Assembly (NCBI GenBank): GCA_001940645.1
Contig: MDVS01000047.1
Location: 95,933-159,932 of the forward strand
Reading direction: 5' to 3'
Source of the DNA: Candidatus Heimdallarchaeota archaeon LC_3
GTDB taxonomy: Archaea > Asgardarchaeota > Heimdallarchaeia > Hodarchaeales > LC-3
DNA: 64,000 nucleotides
A model generated the notes under the pieces. It was not told the origin of the DNA. It searched no databases and worked only from the letters and a program-made list of their open reading frames with translations. A program made the translations under genes and the position numbers. Of this stretch, positions 18,488 through 27,379 are shown one piece after another. Position 1 is the first letter of the stretch, and every line of letters starts with the position of its first letter.

Positions 18488-19114
18488 TTGAATAATAATT
18501 TCGATTTAGAAATTATACAACAAACTGCATTTCAAGAAATGATGGTGGATGGTTTAACAGAAATTTTTGTAGCATTAATGTTAATTTTCAGTTCATTAAT
18601 ATTTCTAAACCCAATTTTTGTGATATTTGTACCCCTCATAATAATTTTCAACCTTCCAGTAACTGAATATGTTCAAAATCGAGTTACTTATCCACAATTG
18701 GGGAGAGTTGAACTCAAGGTTGACTTAGGAGAAAAATCTGTTAGAAGAAGCATAATAGAATTTGGACTATTATTATTTACTGCAATAATTCTTACTTTAA
18801 TTGCATTAATAATATTCAACGGCGATCCATTCAATGTTTATGATTGGGCACGATGGGTGCCGATGCTTTTTGGTGTCATTATGTTTGGTCCAAGTCTTTA
18901 TCTAGTAGAAAATACAGGATTCAGACGATACTATCTATTTGGAGTATTAGCCACATTATCAGGATTTGCTATCTCACTTCTTTCATTTGATGATATCTAT
19001 TTTAGATTAATTATTTACTTTCAAGTAATGGGAATCAGTATCCTTATTCTAGGTATCACAAGATTATTATTTTTTATCAAAAAATATCTGGTTTTAGAAG
19101 TAGAGGAGGAATAA
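18488..19114 (+). CDS. Six-helix membrane protein linked to a winged-helix regulator
   Basis: The 208-residue protein has about six hydrophobic segments. A polar cytoplasmic loop near residues 60-90 (VTYPQLGRVELKVDLGEKSVRR) and a short acidic tail ending EVEEE are visible. No transport motif is seen. The TTG at 18488 has AAAGGTG seven bases upstream. The next gene, a winged-helix regulator, begins three bases after this stop and takes its ribosome site (GAGGAGGA) from this gene's last codons. Such pairings of a small membrane protein with an HTH regulator are common in archaea. Confidence 0.75.
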   Translation: MNNNFDLEIIQQTAFQEMMVDGLTEIFVALMLIFSSLIFLNPIFVIFVPLIIIFNLPVTEYVQNRVTYPQLGRVELKVDLGEKSVRRSIIEFGLLLFTAIILTLIALIIFNGDPFNVYDWARWVPMLFGVIMFGPSLYLVENTGFRRYYLFGVLATLSGFAISLLSFDDIYFRLIIYFQVMGISILILGITRLLFFIKKYLVLEVEEE

Positions 19115-19116
19115 AC

Positions 19117-19425
19117 CTGAATAATTCTGATAAGGAATTAGTCCTCCCAGGAAAAATCAACAGTATAATACACGAACCTACTAGATTGATGATGATTTCT
19201 TATCTGTATGTGACCGTTAATGCTGATCTGATTTATTTCAAACGAAAAACTGATCTTTCTTGGGGTAATATTTCGACTCATGCTTCAAAACTTGAAAAAG
19301 CAGGATACGTTAAAATAAACAAGACATTTCGGAACAAAAAACCTGTTACTATTCTTGAAATAACAGATGAAGGGAAAAAAGTTTTTGATAATTATAGAAA
19401 AACAATGAAGAAATTTATTGGATAA
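19117..19425 (+). CDS. Winged-helix transcriptional regulator (MarR/ArsR-like)
   Basis: The 102-residue regulator has the winged-helix layout of the HTH_34 group: NSIIHEPTRLMMISYLYV as helix 1, WGNISTHASKLEKAGYV as recognition region, and VTILEITDEGKKVFDNY as wing and dimerisation helix. The first canonical codons are TTG 19186/ATG 19189, which would cut helix 1 and the conserved HEPTRL. The frame is open back to CTG at 19117, which sits six bases after a perfect GAGGAGGA (19103-19110). I take CTG as the initiator. It probably regulates its own operon with the membrane protein just upstream. Confidence 0.8.
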   Translation: MNNSDKELVLPGKINSIIHEPTRLMMISYLYVTVNADLIYFKRKTDLSWGNISTHASKLEKAGYVKINKTFRNKKPVTILEITDEGKKVFDNYRKTMKKFIG

Positions 19426-19934
19426 AATTAAATTAATTTGAACAATTAGAGATCATATTTTCTTTTTCGAAAGCTTCGTATCAACTTCAACAAATTGATT
19501 TAGAATCATTAAGGGAATTACTATCAAAATTGAAGTAAATTTTAAATGTTACAGCTGTTCTCATATTTATTCGTCAATAATTGTCCTTTTGTGGAATATT
19601 TGATGGGTTGATCCTATGGAAGGATATAAAATTATCCTCTGAATGCTAAAATAAGGTAGGAAAACCTAATTAAAATAAGCATAACTTAATTGTTTTTGAT
19701 AAATCTTCTAACTTTGACCAAACTTTTAGTACCATTTCAGCATTTTTAGATAAAGAAAAACAAAGATAAGATAGAGCTATAATGTAGTTAGCACTAATTG
19801 AGTGTTTTTTATTTGGTTTTACTTAAAATAACTTAAAATAATAAAGAACAAAATAAAAAATGTTCTACGTTTGTCAGTAGAAATTAATTTTCGATAATAA
19901 AACACATTAAACAGGATAACTGATGTGAAAAATA
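19426..19934. other. Intergenic region with possible gene remnants
   Basis: About 500 bases without a supported gene. Two short stretches look coding-like: a plus-strand tail ending near 19540 (...LQQIDLESLRELLSKLK) and a minus-strand tail between about 19680 and 19800 (...NAEMVLKVWSKLEDLSK). Neither has a start or ribosome site, so they may be remnants of lost genes. A small inverted repeat TAGGAAAACCTA occurs near 19655. The malic enzyme promoter must lie toward the right end. Confidence 0.4.
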
Positions 19935-21278
19935 ATGAGTGAAGCTTCATTTGATGCAGGACACGAAAAAAAGGATGCTCTGGTGAAATATACAGATCAG
20001 GACGTATTAGATTATCATTCTAAGAATTTCCCCGGAAATGGTAAAATTTATATAGGAAGCAAGACATCCCTTGCTACTACACTAGATTTAACTTTAGCCT
20101 ATTCTCCAGGTGTAGCAGTTGCATGTAAAGTTATTGAGAAAGAAGAAGAAAAAGTCTATGATCAATGCGCTGTAGGTAATACTGTTGGAATAATATCTAA
20201 TTGCACGCGTGTATTAGGACTAGGAGATATTGGACCAAGAGCAGGATTACCAGTAATGGAAGGAAAAGCCATACTTTTTAAGGGCTTTGGTTTCATAGAT
20301 GCCTTTCCTATAGTTCTTAATGAAAAAGATCCCGATAAAATTATTGATCATTGTGTCGCAATTGCTAAATCCTTTGGAGGAATTAATTTAGAGGATATTC
20401 GTAAGCCCGATTGTTTTAAAATAGAGGAAGAAGTTCAGAAACGTGTAGATATCCCTGTGTGGCATGATGATCAATGGGGTACTGCTCTGGTGACAGTTGC
20501 TGGCATTATCAATGCTTTAAAAGTAGCAGGCAAGAAATTCAAAGATGCTAGAATCACTATGACTGGATCTGGTGCTTCTGGTATCGCTATTTCAAGAATG
20601 CTCTTAATGGCTGGAATTCAAGGAAAAAACCTTATTCTTAATGACCGTAATGGTGCTGTTTATGAAGGTCGACCCAAAGGGATGGATTTTGCTAAAGAAA
20701 AAATAGCTAAAAACACAAACCCTGATCATCTCGAAGGCGATTTAGCTACAATTGTTAAAAAATTCACCCCTGATATCATGATTGGTGCTTCTAATCCTAA
20801 AATGTTCACCGCTAATATGATTAAAGATATGAATGGTCCCCCAATAATTTTTGCTATAGCTAATCCAGTTCCAGAAATCTGGCCAGAGGATGCTTTTGAT
20901 GCTGGCGCAATTATTTGTGCTACAGGACGTTCAGATTACAAAAATCAGATCAATAATGTCTTAGGTTTTCCGGGTGTATTTAGAGGTGCTTTGGATGTTC
21001 GCGCTAAGACTGTTAATAAAGAAATGAAGGTTGCAGCAGCTAATTCTCTCGCGGATAGTGTTCCAGAGGATCAATTAAGTAAGGACATGATTATTCCATC
21101 ACCCTTAAACCATAAAGTCTACTTGGAGGAAGCGGTTGCTGTTGCTGAAGCAGCGATGAGGACAGAAATCCACAGAATTAACAGAACAGCAGATTGGATA
21201 CGAGAACACTTCGAAAAACTTAGAAACTTCTATATGGATAATGAAAATCCAATAATTGAAAAGAGAAAGAATTATTAA
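19935..21278 (+). CDS. NAD(P)-dependent malic enzyme
   Basis: The 447-residue enzyme oxidatively decarboxylates malate to pyruvate, feeding anaplerosis or NAD(P)H supply. Motifs include LAYSPGVAVAC, NCTRVLGLGDIGP, EGKAILFKGFG, the metal/substrate region INLEDIRKPDCF and the dinucleotide-binding TGSGASGIAI. The segment usually read as HDDQHGTA is HDDQWGTA here, an unusual Trp in an otherwise strict motif. The length fits the short archaeal/bacterial form without a C-terminal phosphotransacetylase domain. GATGTGA lies before the ATG. It is monocistronic. Confidence 0.95.
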   Translation: MSEASFDAGHEKKDALVKYTDQDVLDYHSKNFPGNGKIYIGSKTSLATTLDLTLAYSPGVAVACKVIEKEEEKVYDQCAVGNTVGIISNCTRVLGLGDIGPRAGLPVMEGKAILFKGFGFIDAFPIVLNEKDPDKIIDHCVAIAKSFGGINLEDIRKPDCFKIEEEVQKRVDIPVWHDDQWGTALVTVAGIINALKVAGKKFKDARITMTGSGASGIAISRMLLMAGIQGKNLILNDRNGAVYEGRPKGMDFAKEKIAKNTNPDHLEGDLATIVKKFTPDIMIGASNPKMFTANMIKDMNGPPIIFAIANPVPEIWPEDAFDAGAIICATGRSDYKNQINNVLGFPGVFRGALDVRAKTVNKEMKVAAANSLADSVPEDQLSKDMIIPSPLNHKVYLEEAVAVAEAAMRTEIHRINRTADWIREHFEKLRNFYMDNENPIIEKRKNY

Positions 21279-21338
21279 AATTAATAATCCAGCTTTTTAT
21301 TTATCCCTGATTTCTTATTTTCCTTTTTTTATCCTAAT

Positions 21339-21572
21339 TTAATCCTCTTTCTTCCGTCGGTTACTAATCATCCATGCTATAATAAAAATAACTAAAATTA
21401 TTATAAAGGGAATTAACAAGGGGAAGTATAAGAAATCATTAGTTGTGGTAGTATGAGTTCTTAAATATTCAAACGGATCAAACGAAGAGGTAGAAGAATT
21501 ATGAATATTGCTTAAAAATATTACTTCAAAATTATATCCGATATAAGAAACTAAAATAATTATATTTATGAT
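21339..21572 (-). CDS. Possible small single-span membrane protein without canonical start
   Basis: An open frame of 77 codons ends in a typical anchor: a Ser/Thr-rich extracellular-like segment (NSSTSSFDPFEYLRTHTTTTNDF), a hydrophobic helix (IPFIIILVIFIIAWMI) and a basic tail (SNRRKKED). The 5-prime end is also hydrophobic, as in a signal or second helix. After a TGA the first codons are ATC (21572) and ATA (21569). No ATG, GTG or TTG lies upstream of the helix. An ATG exists just upstream in another frame, so a one-base indel is an equally good explanation. No Shine-Dalgarno is seen. Confidence 0.4.
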   Translation of the reverse strand: MINIIILVSYIGYNFEVIFLSNIHNSSTSSFDPFEYLRTHTTTTNDFLYFPLLIPFIIILVIFIIAWMISNRRKKED

Positions 21573-21670
21573 TCAAGGTAACATTTCATTTCGAACCACT
21601 AATTAATTTTATTTCCAGTAGTATTTTAATTTATATTTCTATATTTATCGGAAAAAAGTTGTAGGTGTCA

Positions 21671-22027
21671 TTAATTTAAAATTTCGATCTCGATATATTT
21701 CATACTATTATTAAATAATGTTTTTAGTTGTTCAAAAGTATAATATCCTTTTTTATCTTTTTTATATCTATTAATAACAGTTCTTACTGTGTTATAATTA
21801 ATATCGAAATTTTCATGTATTTCCTTCATGCTATATCCATGTTTTTCGAAAAGATTTAGGATTAAAGTGTGAGAAAAGCTGACTGATAGCAATTTAGCTA
21901 ATTGTTCCAAAGGTAAATCTTCAAAACATCCTGAGCATATTGAGTCAACTAAATCCTCAGTTTGGAATTTCCTCCCACAATAAATACATTTACTTTCATC
22001 CGTTTCAGCAATGATTTTGATATTCAT
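21671..22027 (-). CDS. Zinc-finger plus helix-turn-helix protein
   Basis: The 118-residue protein has an N-terminal Cys4 motif (CIYC at 14-17 and CSGC at 31-34) followed by a helical HTH region (YSMKEIHENFDINYNTVRTVINRYKKDKKGYY) that resembles homeodomain-like or sigma-4-like DNA-binding domains. It is probably a sequence-specific transcription factor. There is no Shine-Dalgarno before the ATG. It is monocistronic, separated from sir2 by about 190 AT-rich bases. Confidence 0.7.
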   Translation of the reverse strand: MNIKIIAETDESKCIYCGRKFQTEDLVDSICSGCFEDLPLEQLAKLLSVSFSHTLILNLFEKHGYSMKEIHENFDINYNTVRTVINRYKKDKKGYYTFEQLKTLFNNSMKYIEIEILN

Positions 22028-22217
22028 AAAAATTCAACTAGGTGTTTGAAAAATTCTAATTTATAAGAATAATTTTGTTTCAAATGAAACATGGCAATTT
22101 ATATACTTTCTTGTTTAGATTACTTATTTAAGACTTATATACTAAAAAGACATTCATTATAAGCTTTTTTCTTCAAGAAAATTGTTCATAAAACAAATAT
22201 AAAGAGTAAGATTCATA

Positions 22218-22997
22218 TTATTTGATTACCTTTTCATACTCATCAACAATTTTTGGCAATATTTCTCCGCTTTTTTCCTTAAATAGTGCTAATCCTCTCT
22301 CTCCTATTCCTGTTGGTTCGGGATTTATCTCAACTACCGGTACTTTTCGATTTAATGCTGTCATAACGACTCTATATGGTAAAGTTGTTTGTAGAGTTGT
22401 TCCAACAACAAATAATATATCTAATCCACTAGCTAAATGTGAAACTGTTTGAATTTTAAAAAATGTTTCATCATATACTTCATCAAACCATAATACGTGT
22501 GGACGTGCTAGTGCTTCACATTCTGGACAATGAGGTAGCTGTTCATCATCCGGAATATTATAAAGTGAATTTGTACAGGAATTCACACATCTCATGTAAT
22601 TAGTATTTCCATGAATTTGGTAAGTTTTTTCTAAAGTTGATCCTGCTCGCAAATGTAATCCATCTACATTCTGCGTAATTAGATGAAATTTTTTACCAAC
22701 CGCAGAATTTATCAGTTTTTCTAATTTTGCGCTTGCATAATGCCCTGGATTAGGAGATGCGTCTTTACAAACTCCTCTTCGATAATGATACCACTCCCAT
22801 ACTAGTTCTGGTTGTTGATGAAAAGTGGATAAGGTCGCTAACTCCATTGGATGATAATTTTTTGAACCTTTCTTCCAATAGCCATCGTTTCCTCGAAATG
22901 TTGGTATTCCCGATTCAGCTGAAATTCCTGCTCCTGTTAAAATAACAATGTGTTTGGAAGTAGCCATAGTTGCTATTACTTTATTAATATCAGTCAT
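22218..22997 (-). CDS. Sirtuin NAD-dependent deacylase (class III-like)
   Basis: The 259-residue Sir2 protein removes acyl groups from lysines using NAD. It shows GAGISAESGIPTFRG, QNVDGLHLRAGS with the catalytic-loop His (IHGN), a Cys4 zinc site (C137 and C141, then CPEC) and GTTLQTTLPY. The helix WEWYHYRRG carries the Tyr-x-x-Arg pair that in SIRT5/CobB defines class III enzymes preferring succinyl or malonyl lysines. The start codon overlaps the stop of the transcription factor S gene (ATGA), so the two are translationally coupled. Confidence 0.93.
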   Translation of the reverse strand: MTDINKVIATMATSKHIVILTGAGISAESGIPTFRGNDGYWKKGSKNYHPMELATLSTFHQQPELVWEWYHYRRGVCKDASPNPGHYASAKLEKLINSAVGKKFHLITQNVDGLHLRAGSTLEKTYQIHGNTNYMRCVNSCTNSLYNIPDDEQLPHCPECEALARPHVLWFDEVYDETFFKIQTVSHLASGLDILFVVGTTLQTTLPYRVVMTALNRKVPVVEINPEPTGIGERGLALFKEKSGEILPKIVDEYEKVIK

Positions 22998-23395
22998 TTC
23001 TCATCCAAACTCAAAGGTTTATCGATTCCTACCTTTTGAACATAATTTGGTCTTCTAAAACTGTGTCCACAATTTAAACAAAACCATATTGTTTTTCCAG
23101 GTTCATCTCCTCGTGTAGACATTAGATGTTTTGTTAAATAGAATGATTTGCAATTTAGACAACTAGATCCATAAGTTCTTTTCCCATACTTTTCTGTTAG
23201 TTCTTTTATTTGTTTTTGTCTATCTATTATTACCGTTTCATGTTGTTGCCCTAAATCTGACTTTATTTTATATTCATTTTCATCAATTTTTATATTATCC
23301 AGAAATCCACATCGATTACAAAAAGACCTTTTATTATCATTCTTATCTTTTTTTAGAAAAATAATTGATTTACAGTTAGGACAAAACTTAGGCAT
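22994..23395 (-). CDS. tfs: Transcription factor S (RNA polymerase cleavage factor, TFIIS/RPB9-like)
   Basis: The 133-residue protein has two zinc ribbons: CPNC...CNRC at the N-terminus (RPB9-like) and CLNC...CLNC at the C-terminus (TFIIS-like). The tip of the second ribbon carries TRGDEPGKTIWF, keeping the acidic Asp-Glu pair that reaches the polymerase active site to stimulate RNA cleavage. The linker is somewhat longer than in typical archaeal TFS, giving 133 rather than about 110 residues. It is coupled by a four-base overlap to the sirtuin gene. Confidence 0.88.
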   Translation of the reverse strand: MPKFCPNCKSIIFLKKDKNDNKRSFCNRCGFLDNIKIDENEYKIKSDLGQQHETVIIDRQKQIKELTEKYGKRTYGSSCLNCKSFYLTKHLMSTRGDEPGKTIWFCLNCGHSFRRPNYVQKVGIDKPLSLDEK

Positions 23396-23470
23396 AATAT
23401 CAACTTAAAGAGAAAATTTCACTGAAATCTGTTTATAAACAAATCAAAGTAAATTTTATTGGCGAGTATG

Positions 23471-23899
23471 TTATACCTCGTTTGATTGTACATTCGTTAC
23501 ACCACTAATATGTTTCAATTCTCCAACGATGTCATCGACATCAACAGTTTCAGGATTTGTTTCTTTTAATTCTGTTGGATTTTCTATGAAGCATTCATAA
23601 AAACAATTCTGATCATCAGCAAAACAAACTCCACTTGAGTAAAGTAATTTTGCATAACATTGTGATAGAATTTCTACTACATTATCAATAAAATCATCTT
23701 TTAACTCATCAATATGGATAGTTATTTTGTAAGATTTCGCAGTCTTAGTAGGAAGAATACGGATTATCCCTTGTTTTGAAGAAAAGACTATTATAGCGTT
23801 TTTTTCTTTGTTCTCTGTTATTAATGCTTCAATGAAATTTTTTGGTAGTTCCACAGGATTACCATCGATTTTAACGATTTTCCCAAGGGTTACATACAA
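23471..23899 (-). CDS. Unknown alpha-beta protein, ACT-like
   Basis: The 142-residue protein begins with a short beta-rich module (VTLGKIVKIDGNPVELPKNFIEAL, then IIVFSSKQGIIRILPT). A segment with beta-alpha-beta character follows (YKITIHIDELKDDFIDNVVEILSQCYAKLLYSSGVCF), reminiscent of ACT-type ligand-binding domains. The tail is acidic. I do not recognise the family. The start is TTG 23899 with GGTT upstream. It lies about 75 bases upstream of tfs on the same strand and could be the first gene of that operon. Confidence 0.6.
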   Translation of the reverse strand: MYVTLGKIVKIDGNPVELPKNFIEALITENKEKNAIIVFSSKQGIIRILPTKTAKSYKITIHIDELKDDFIDNVVEILSQCYAKLLYSSGVCFADDQNCFYECFIENPTELKETNPETVDVDDIVGELKHISGVTNVQSNEV

Positions 23900-24185
23900 G
23901 TTTTAACCAATTCCTAATGATATTATTAATTTGAAAAGAAAAATCTTGAAGAATATAATTTTCAGCTCTTTATAAGTAGCTTTCCTAAAATAAACCGTTG
24001 AAATTACAAATATATTTACCTATCTTTATTTTTTATTATTCTATACTCCTAGATTAGTTTTTATCAAATGAATATTCGTTTAAAATTTTTTTTAAATTAT
24101 TGATTAAAGAATCTTTTTCAGGTATGTTTTAAAATTTTGTTAACAAATAAGATTTTAGAAAAAGAGTCTTTCAAAAACAAGGAAA

Positions 24186-25532
24186 ATGGTTAATAGTAGT
24201 AAGTTTTTGTCAAAGAGGAATAATACTTTGTCTAATAGATATGAAACTGAAATTAGTGAAATTTTTAGTGAAGAATATGTTTTCGAGATTCAGTTACTTA
24301 TTGAATCTTCTTTAGCTCAAGCAAATGCAAAAAATGGATTCATTGAGGTTTCCCTAGCTAACGAAATCAAACAATATTGCCAAAAACAATATGTAAAATA
24401 TGACAGGGTCAAAGAATTAGAACAAGAAGTTAATCATGATATTATGGCTTTGGTTTTAGCTATTTCTGAACAATGTTCAACCGCTGGGGGAGCTGTACAT
24501 TTTGGAGCAACATCTAATGATATAAAAGATACTGTTCTAGGTTTACAATTAAAGAAATCTAGAGAAATTTTAATTAAATCTTTAAAAATTTTAATCAAAA
24601 CTTTGATCAATAAAACTGAGCAATATTCAGATATAATATGTATCAGTCGAACTCATGGTCAACATGCTCTCCCGACCACTTATGGATTTAAGTTTGCAAA
24701 TTTTCTGAATGAATTTTTACTATGTTATGATCAATTAGTTAACGCTTCTGTTAATTATGGAAAAATTAGTGGAGCAATAGGTACGTATGCATCTTTCAAT
24801 ACAAATAAAGTTGAAGAATTTGTTCTATCTAAATTAGGACTCCAACCAGTAGCTATAACAACACAAGTAATTCCAAGATCTATATTTATTCCATTTCTTA
24901 GTGCTCTCGTTAGTATAACTGGTGTTGCAGAACGTTTTGCTAAGGAAATAAGGAATCTGCAACGAACTGAAATTGGGGAATTATTTGAAGAATTTGGTGG
25001 AAAACAGGTTGGATCATCAACAATGCCTCAGAAAAGAAATCCACATAAATCGGAGAGAATATGTGGACTTGCAAGAATCATAAGATCTCTATTTCAAGTT
25101 GGAGCTGAAAATATCGCTTTAGAACATGAGAGAGATTTAACTAATTCTGCTCCAGAAAGAATCGAATTCAGTACTATGATAACATTAACACATTTTATTC
25201 TACTTGAATTAATCAATATAATTTCATCACTATCTTTAGATTCTAATAATATTGAAAAAAATCTTCGAATCACCAAAGGGAGACATAATACTGAAAAATT
25301 AATGCTTAAGCTTACATCATTTATTGGACGACAAGAAGCTCATAAATTACTTTCACAATTATCAAATAAAGATGATTTTAAACATGCAATTATAACTAAT
25401 GAAATAATTCGAAAATACATTCCATCTATAGACAAAGAAATTGATGATATTCTAGATCCAGAGCAATATATTGGATTATCTAAAAAGAAGACCAAAGAAA
25501 TTATTCTTTTAGCAAATTCTAGACTTAATTAA
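24186..25532 (+). CDS. purB: Adenylosuccinate lyase
   Basis: The 448-residue enzyme acts twice in purine synthesis, releasing fumarate from SAICAR and from adenylosuccinate. It belongs to the fumarase/aspartase superfamily: VHFGATSNDIKDT, ISRTHGQHALPTTYGFK (catalytic His) and the signature loop GSSTMPQKRNPHKSE (catalytic Ser). The C-terminal helices are intact and the length is normal. AAGGAAA sits just before the ATG. folD follows 119 bases downstream; both serve one-carbon/purine metabolism. Confidence 0.96.
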   Translation: MVNSSKFLSKRNNTLSNRYETEISEIFSEEYVFEIQLLIESSLAQANAKNGFIEVSLANEIKQYCQKQYVKYDRVKELEQEVNHDIMALVLAISEQCSTAGGAVHFGATSNDIKDTVLGLQLKKSREILIKSLKILIKTLINKTEQYSDIICISRTHGQHALPTTYGFKFANFLNEFLLCYDQLVNASVNYGKISGAIGTYASFNTNKVEEFVLSKLGLQPVAITTQVIPRSIFIPFLSALVSITGVAERFAKEIRNLQRTEIGELFEEFGGKQVGSSTMPQKRNPHKSERICGLARIIRSLFQVGAENIALEHERDLTNSAPERIEFSTMITLTHFILLELINIISSLSLDSNNIEKNLRITKGRHNTEKLMLKLTSFIGRQEAHKLLSQLSNKDDFKHAIITNEIIRKYIPSIDKEIDDILDPEQYIGLSKKKTKEIILLANSRLN

Positions 25533-25651
25533 TAATTATTATTATTTGGTAAGATGGAAATTTTACTTATGAATTTTAATAATTCTATTTGAGTCTTAAA
25601 ACTAACCTCATTAGAAATTATAAAATAATATTTTGATTGTGTTAATAGGAA

Positions 25652-26500
25652 TTGATTAACGTGAATCCTACAATTTTAGATGGAAAAGCTACCTCATTAG
25701 AAGTTAAAGAGAGATTAAAGAAAAGAGTTGAAAAATTACCAAAAGCACCAACTTTATCAATAGTCTATGTTGGAAATGATCCAGCATCAGCAGTTTATAC
25801 TCGAAATAAAGTTAAAACCAGTAAAGAAATAGGAATTGACGCTACATTACATCGTTTTGAAAAAATTTCCGAAGAAGCTTTAATTGACTTCATTGAACAT
25901 GCTTTGGAAACTGATGATGGTATTATTGTTCAATTACCGTTGCCAAATGGAATGGATGAAGAAAAAATACTTGATACAATTAAGCCTGAACAAGATGTGG
26001 ATGGATTGCATTGGAAAAATATTGGAAAACGAATTCTTGGTGATAAGGATGCTTTCTGGCCCTGTACGCCTCTTGGGATTATTGAAATCCTTGATAGGTA
26101 TAAAATTGAAATAGAGGGAAAGCATGCTGTAGTTATCGGCCGTTCCAATCTTGTTGGTAAGCCTATCGCTTCTTTGTTAGAAAAGAGAAATGCTACAGTA
26201 ACTCAATGTCATTCACGAAGTAAGCCTATTTCTCGCTATACTTTAGATGCTGACATAATCATTACTGCTATAGGTATCACTAAGTTTCTTAAAGCTGATA
26301 TGATTAAAGAAGGGGTAATTATTGTAGATGTAGGAATTAATAGAGATGAAAACGGCAAACTCTGTGGAGATGTAGATTTTAAAAATGTCAAAGACAAGTG
26401 TAGTTATATTACACCCGTTCCAGGTGGTGTAGGACCTATGACGGTAGTTGAATTAATGTTTAATACTGTTTTATCTGCGGAAAAAAAATTGAATCATTAA
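25652..26500 (+). CDS. folD: FolD bifunctional methylene-THF dehydrogenase/cyclohydrolase
   Basis: The 282-residue enzyme interconverts 5,10-methylene- and 10-formyl-tetrahydrofolate. It has YVGNDPASAVYTRNKVK with the catalytic Lys, IVQLPLPNGM, DVDGLHWKNIG, the dinucleotide-binding VVIGRSNLVGKPIASLL and the C-terminal TPVPGGVGPMTVVEL. GTG at 25661 is probably the true start, since TTG 25652 nearly touches the AGGA. It lies just after purB and probably supplies formyl groups for purine synthesis. Confidence 0.95.
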   Translation: MINVNPTILDGKATSLEVKERLKKRVEKLPKAPTLSIVYVGNDPASAVYTRNKVKTSKEIGIDATLHRFEKISEEALIDFIEHALETDDGIIVQLPLPNGMDEEKILDTIKPEQDVDGLHWKNIGKRILGDKDAFWPCTPLGIIEILDRYKIEIEGKHAVVIGRSNLVGKPIASLLEKRNATVTQCHSRSKPISRYTLDADIIITAIGITKFLKADMIKEGVIIVDVGINRDENGKLCGDVDFKNVKDKCSYITPVPGGVGPMTVVELMFNTVLSAEKKLNH

Positions 26501-26630
26501 AACGCTTTGCTTTTATTATTTCTCTTTAATTTCAAGCTATAAATTGTTGTTTAGTTTTACGGGTTTTTTATAAGTTCAAATCAATATATTTTTAAATCAT
26601 ATATATTAAAAGTATATTTGATAATAGATT

Positions 26631-27335
26631 ATGAACCACAAAGAAACAAGCCTAGATCCAGAAGAATTTCTAAATTTATTAGGGAATACTTATAGAAGGC
26701 AGATTATCAAACTATTATCCTCAAGAAAATTATACCCACAGCAAATATCTGAAATATTAGGTATAACACCCAGTGCAGTCAAAAAAAGCCTTAACATTCT
26801 TGAAGAAGCAGGATTAGTAATCAAAAAAGAAGTAGACAGAGGATCTTCAGGTGGTAGACCCTTACAATTCTTCTCTGTAGAAAAAAATTTTAGTTTTTCA
26901 TTTGACATGTTTAATCCGAGTTTAATTAGAATTGTAGCACTAGTTCCTGATGAATCTAATATACTTAAACGACGAATAAAACATCCAAAAGAGCAAATTT
27001 ATGAAAATTTTCAAGAAATTTTGAAAATTCAAGATGAATTATTAGAAATTGAGCAAGAAAGACTTGAGAGATTAAAGAAACGTGAACATTTGTACGAATT
27101 CTTAAGAGATATCTCAAAAGATCTGTTTCCCTCTAATTTTGTTAACATTTTTCGTTCCATGCTTGAATTAAAAGGAAATCAATGGTTTTCAAGACAAGAT
27201 ATTGAGCAAGAACATGGAATAAAAAGTGAAGAGACGTCTAGGATTCTTAAAGATTGGGAACAACTAAATCTCATAGATATTGACACACAGGACTGGACTA
27301 ATCCCAAGATAAGATTTAAAATTGGCAATTATTAA
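26631..27335 (+). CDS. Winged-helix (ArsR-like) transcriptional regulator
   Basis: The 234-residue regulator opens with an ArsR/MarR-type winged helix: FLNLLGNTYRRQIIKLLSSRKLYPQQISEILGITPSAVKKSLNILEEAGLV with a wing at GGRPLQFFSV. A middle coiled segment (EEIEQERLERLKKREHL-like, residues 135-155) suggests dimerisation. A second DNA-binding-like helix pair near the C-terminus (GNQWFSRQDIEQEHGIKSEETSRIL) makes this a two-HTH protein. It directly precedes cdc48 by 44 bases on the same strand. No Shine-Dalgarno is seen. Confidence 0.8.
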   Translation: MNHKETSLDPEEFLNLLGNTYRRQIIKLLSSRKLYPQQISEILGITPSAVKKSLNILEEAGLVIKKEVDRGSSGGRPLQFFSVEKNFSFSFDMFNPSLIRIVALVPDESNILKRRIKHPKEQIYENFQEILKIQDELLEIEQERLERLKKREHLYEFLRDISKDLFPSNFVNIFRSMLELKGNQWFSRQDIEQEHGIKSEETSRILKDWEQLNLIDIDTQDWTNPKIRFKIGNY

Positions 27336-27379
27336 TTAAAAAATAAATTTTGTGTTGTAGATATTAGGAGGATTAAAAA

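Noticed and set aside
19136..19156. Shared string AATTAGTCCTCCCAGGA also found at about 49135
   Set aside because: Both copies encode a Leu-Val-Leu-Pro-Gly stretch in unrelated proteins; coincidence is sufficient.
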